Shown here: in pieces, positions 27,308 to 27,411 of the stretch
How positions within the stretch are numbered: position 1 is the stretch's first letter
Layout: each line of letters starts with the position of its first letter
Source of the DNA: Stephanodiscus triporus
Lineage: Eukaryota; Bacillariophyta; Thalassiosirophyceae; Thalassiosirales; Thalassiosiraceae
DNA: 27,411 nt
Reading direction: 5' to 3'
NCBI GenBank assembly: GCA_036939755.1
Contig: JALLAZ010000052.1
Span: 1 to 27,411 of the forward strand
Position numbers and translations under genes: made by a program
The notes under the pieces: model-generated
What the model saw: the letters and a program-made list of their open reading frames with translations, nothing else
Told to the model about the DNA's origin: nothing
The model's database searches: none

Positions 27308-27411
27308 TATTTTCTCTTAGCTCGAGAATTTCTAAAAGGGGTGTTGCTACCGTACGAGCGATTCAGAAAGCTGATTTTTTGGCAGTCGCTTTGCGAGCAA
27401 GTCTCGATGGT
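27308..27411. other. Upstream flank of the UDG-like gene
   Basis: 104 bp upstream of ATG 27307 to the window edge. No coding feature seen; the promoter of the minus-strand gene should lie here. Confidence 0.3.

Overview
The window is nuclear DNA from a eukaryotic microalga, most likely a diatom (inference). Reasons: genes are single units on both strands with short spliceosomal introns (about 55-225 bp, GT-AG and one GC-AG); there is a cytosolic-type tRNA-His(GTG) with a Pol III T-run; one protein has a signal sequence ending in a Phe-Ala-Pro motif of the kind that sends proteins into the secondary plastid of diatoms; and a JmjC/Cys-rich family familiar from stramenopile genomes is present. 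The gene-dense parts are very rich in CG and in GAC/GTC triplets, so most proteins carry Asp, Ser, Gly, Arg or Thr tracts and many long false reading frames lie opposite them. There is no operon, CRISPR or prokaryotic signal. True starts were taken as ATG only.

Layout, left to right: (1) 1-943, almost empty, with a doubtful partial frame at the edge. (2) 944-2998 (-), a NELF-A-like protein, divergent from 3241-5016 (+), a TPR protein with a C-terminal membrane anchor. (3) 5185-6253 (+), a two-exon membrane protein made of two copies of the same unrecognised domain. (4) 6679-11157 (-), a seven-exon JmjC dioxygenase with Cys-rich, zinc-finger and Tudor-like modules, whose first exon has a frame break at a 14-base homopolymer. 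(5) 11616-12461 (+), SYS1 in two exons. (6) 12825-15464 (-), a three-exon, probably plastid-targeted protein of unknown role. (7) 15611-15682, tRNA-His, followed by 15798-17038 (+), TATA-binding protein in three exons. (8) 17611-17877 (-), COX17, divergent from 18150-20314 (+), tRNA adenosine deaminase ADAT1/Tad1 in three exons. (9) About 20810-21150 (-), a decayed copy of ribosomal protein eL33. (10) 21407-23257 (+), a CCCH / DEDDh exonuclease / RRM-like protein. (11) 23482-25832 (-), an LRR gene with a C-terminal UBR-like zinc finger, broken by a frameshift and an in-frame TGA. (12) 25967-27307 (-), a protein with a possible uracil-DNA-glycosylase-like fold and a 69-bp tandem repeat in its tail.

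The genes are not one pathway. Several serve gene expression: NELF-A-like (Pol II pausing), TBP (all three polymerases), JmjC (chromatin), tRNA-His, ADAT1 (tRNA editing) and the exonuclease (RNA turnover). SYS1 (Golgi) and COX17 (mitochondrial copper) are housekeeping genes. The parts most worth a second look are the NELF-A-like protein outside its usual range, the duplicated membrane domain, the UDG-like/repeat protein, the broken LRR-UBR gene and the eL33 relic.
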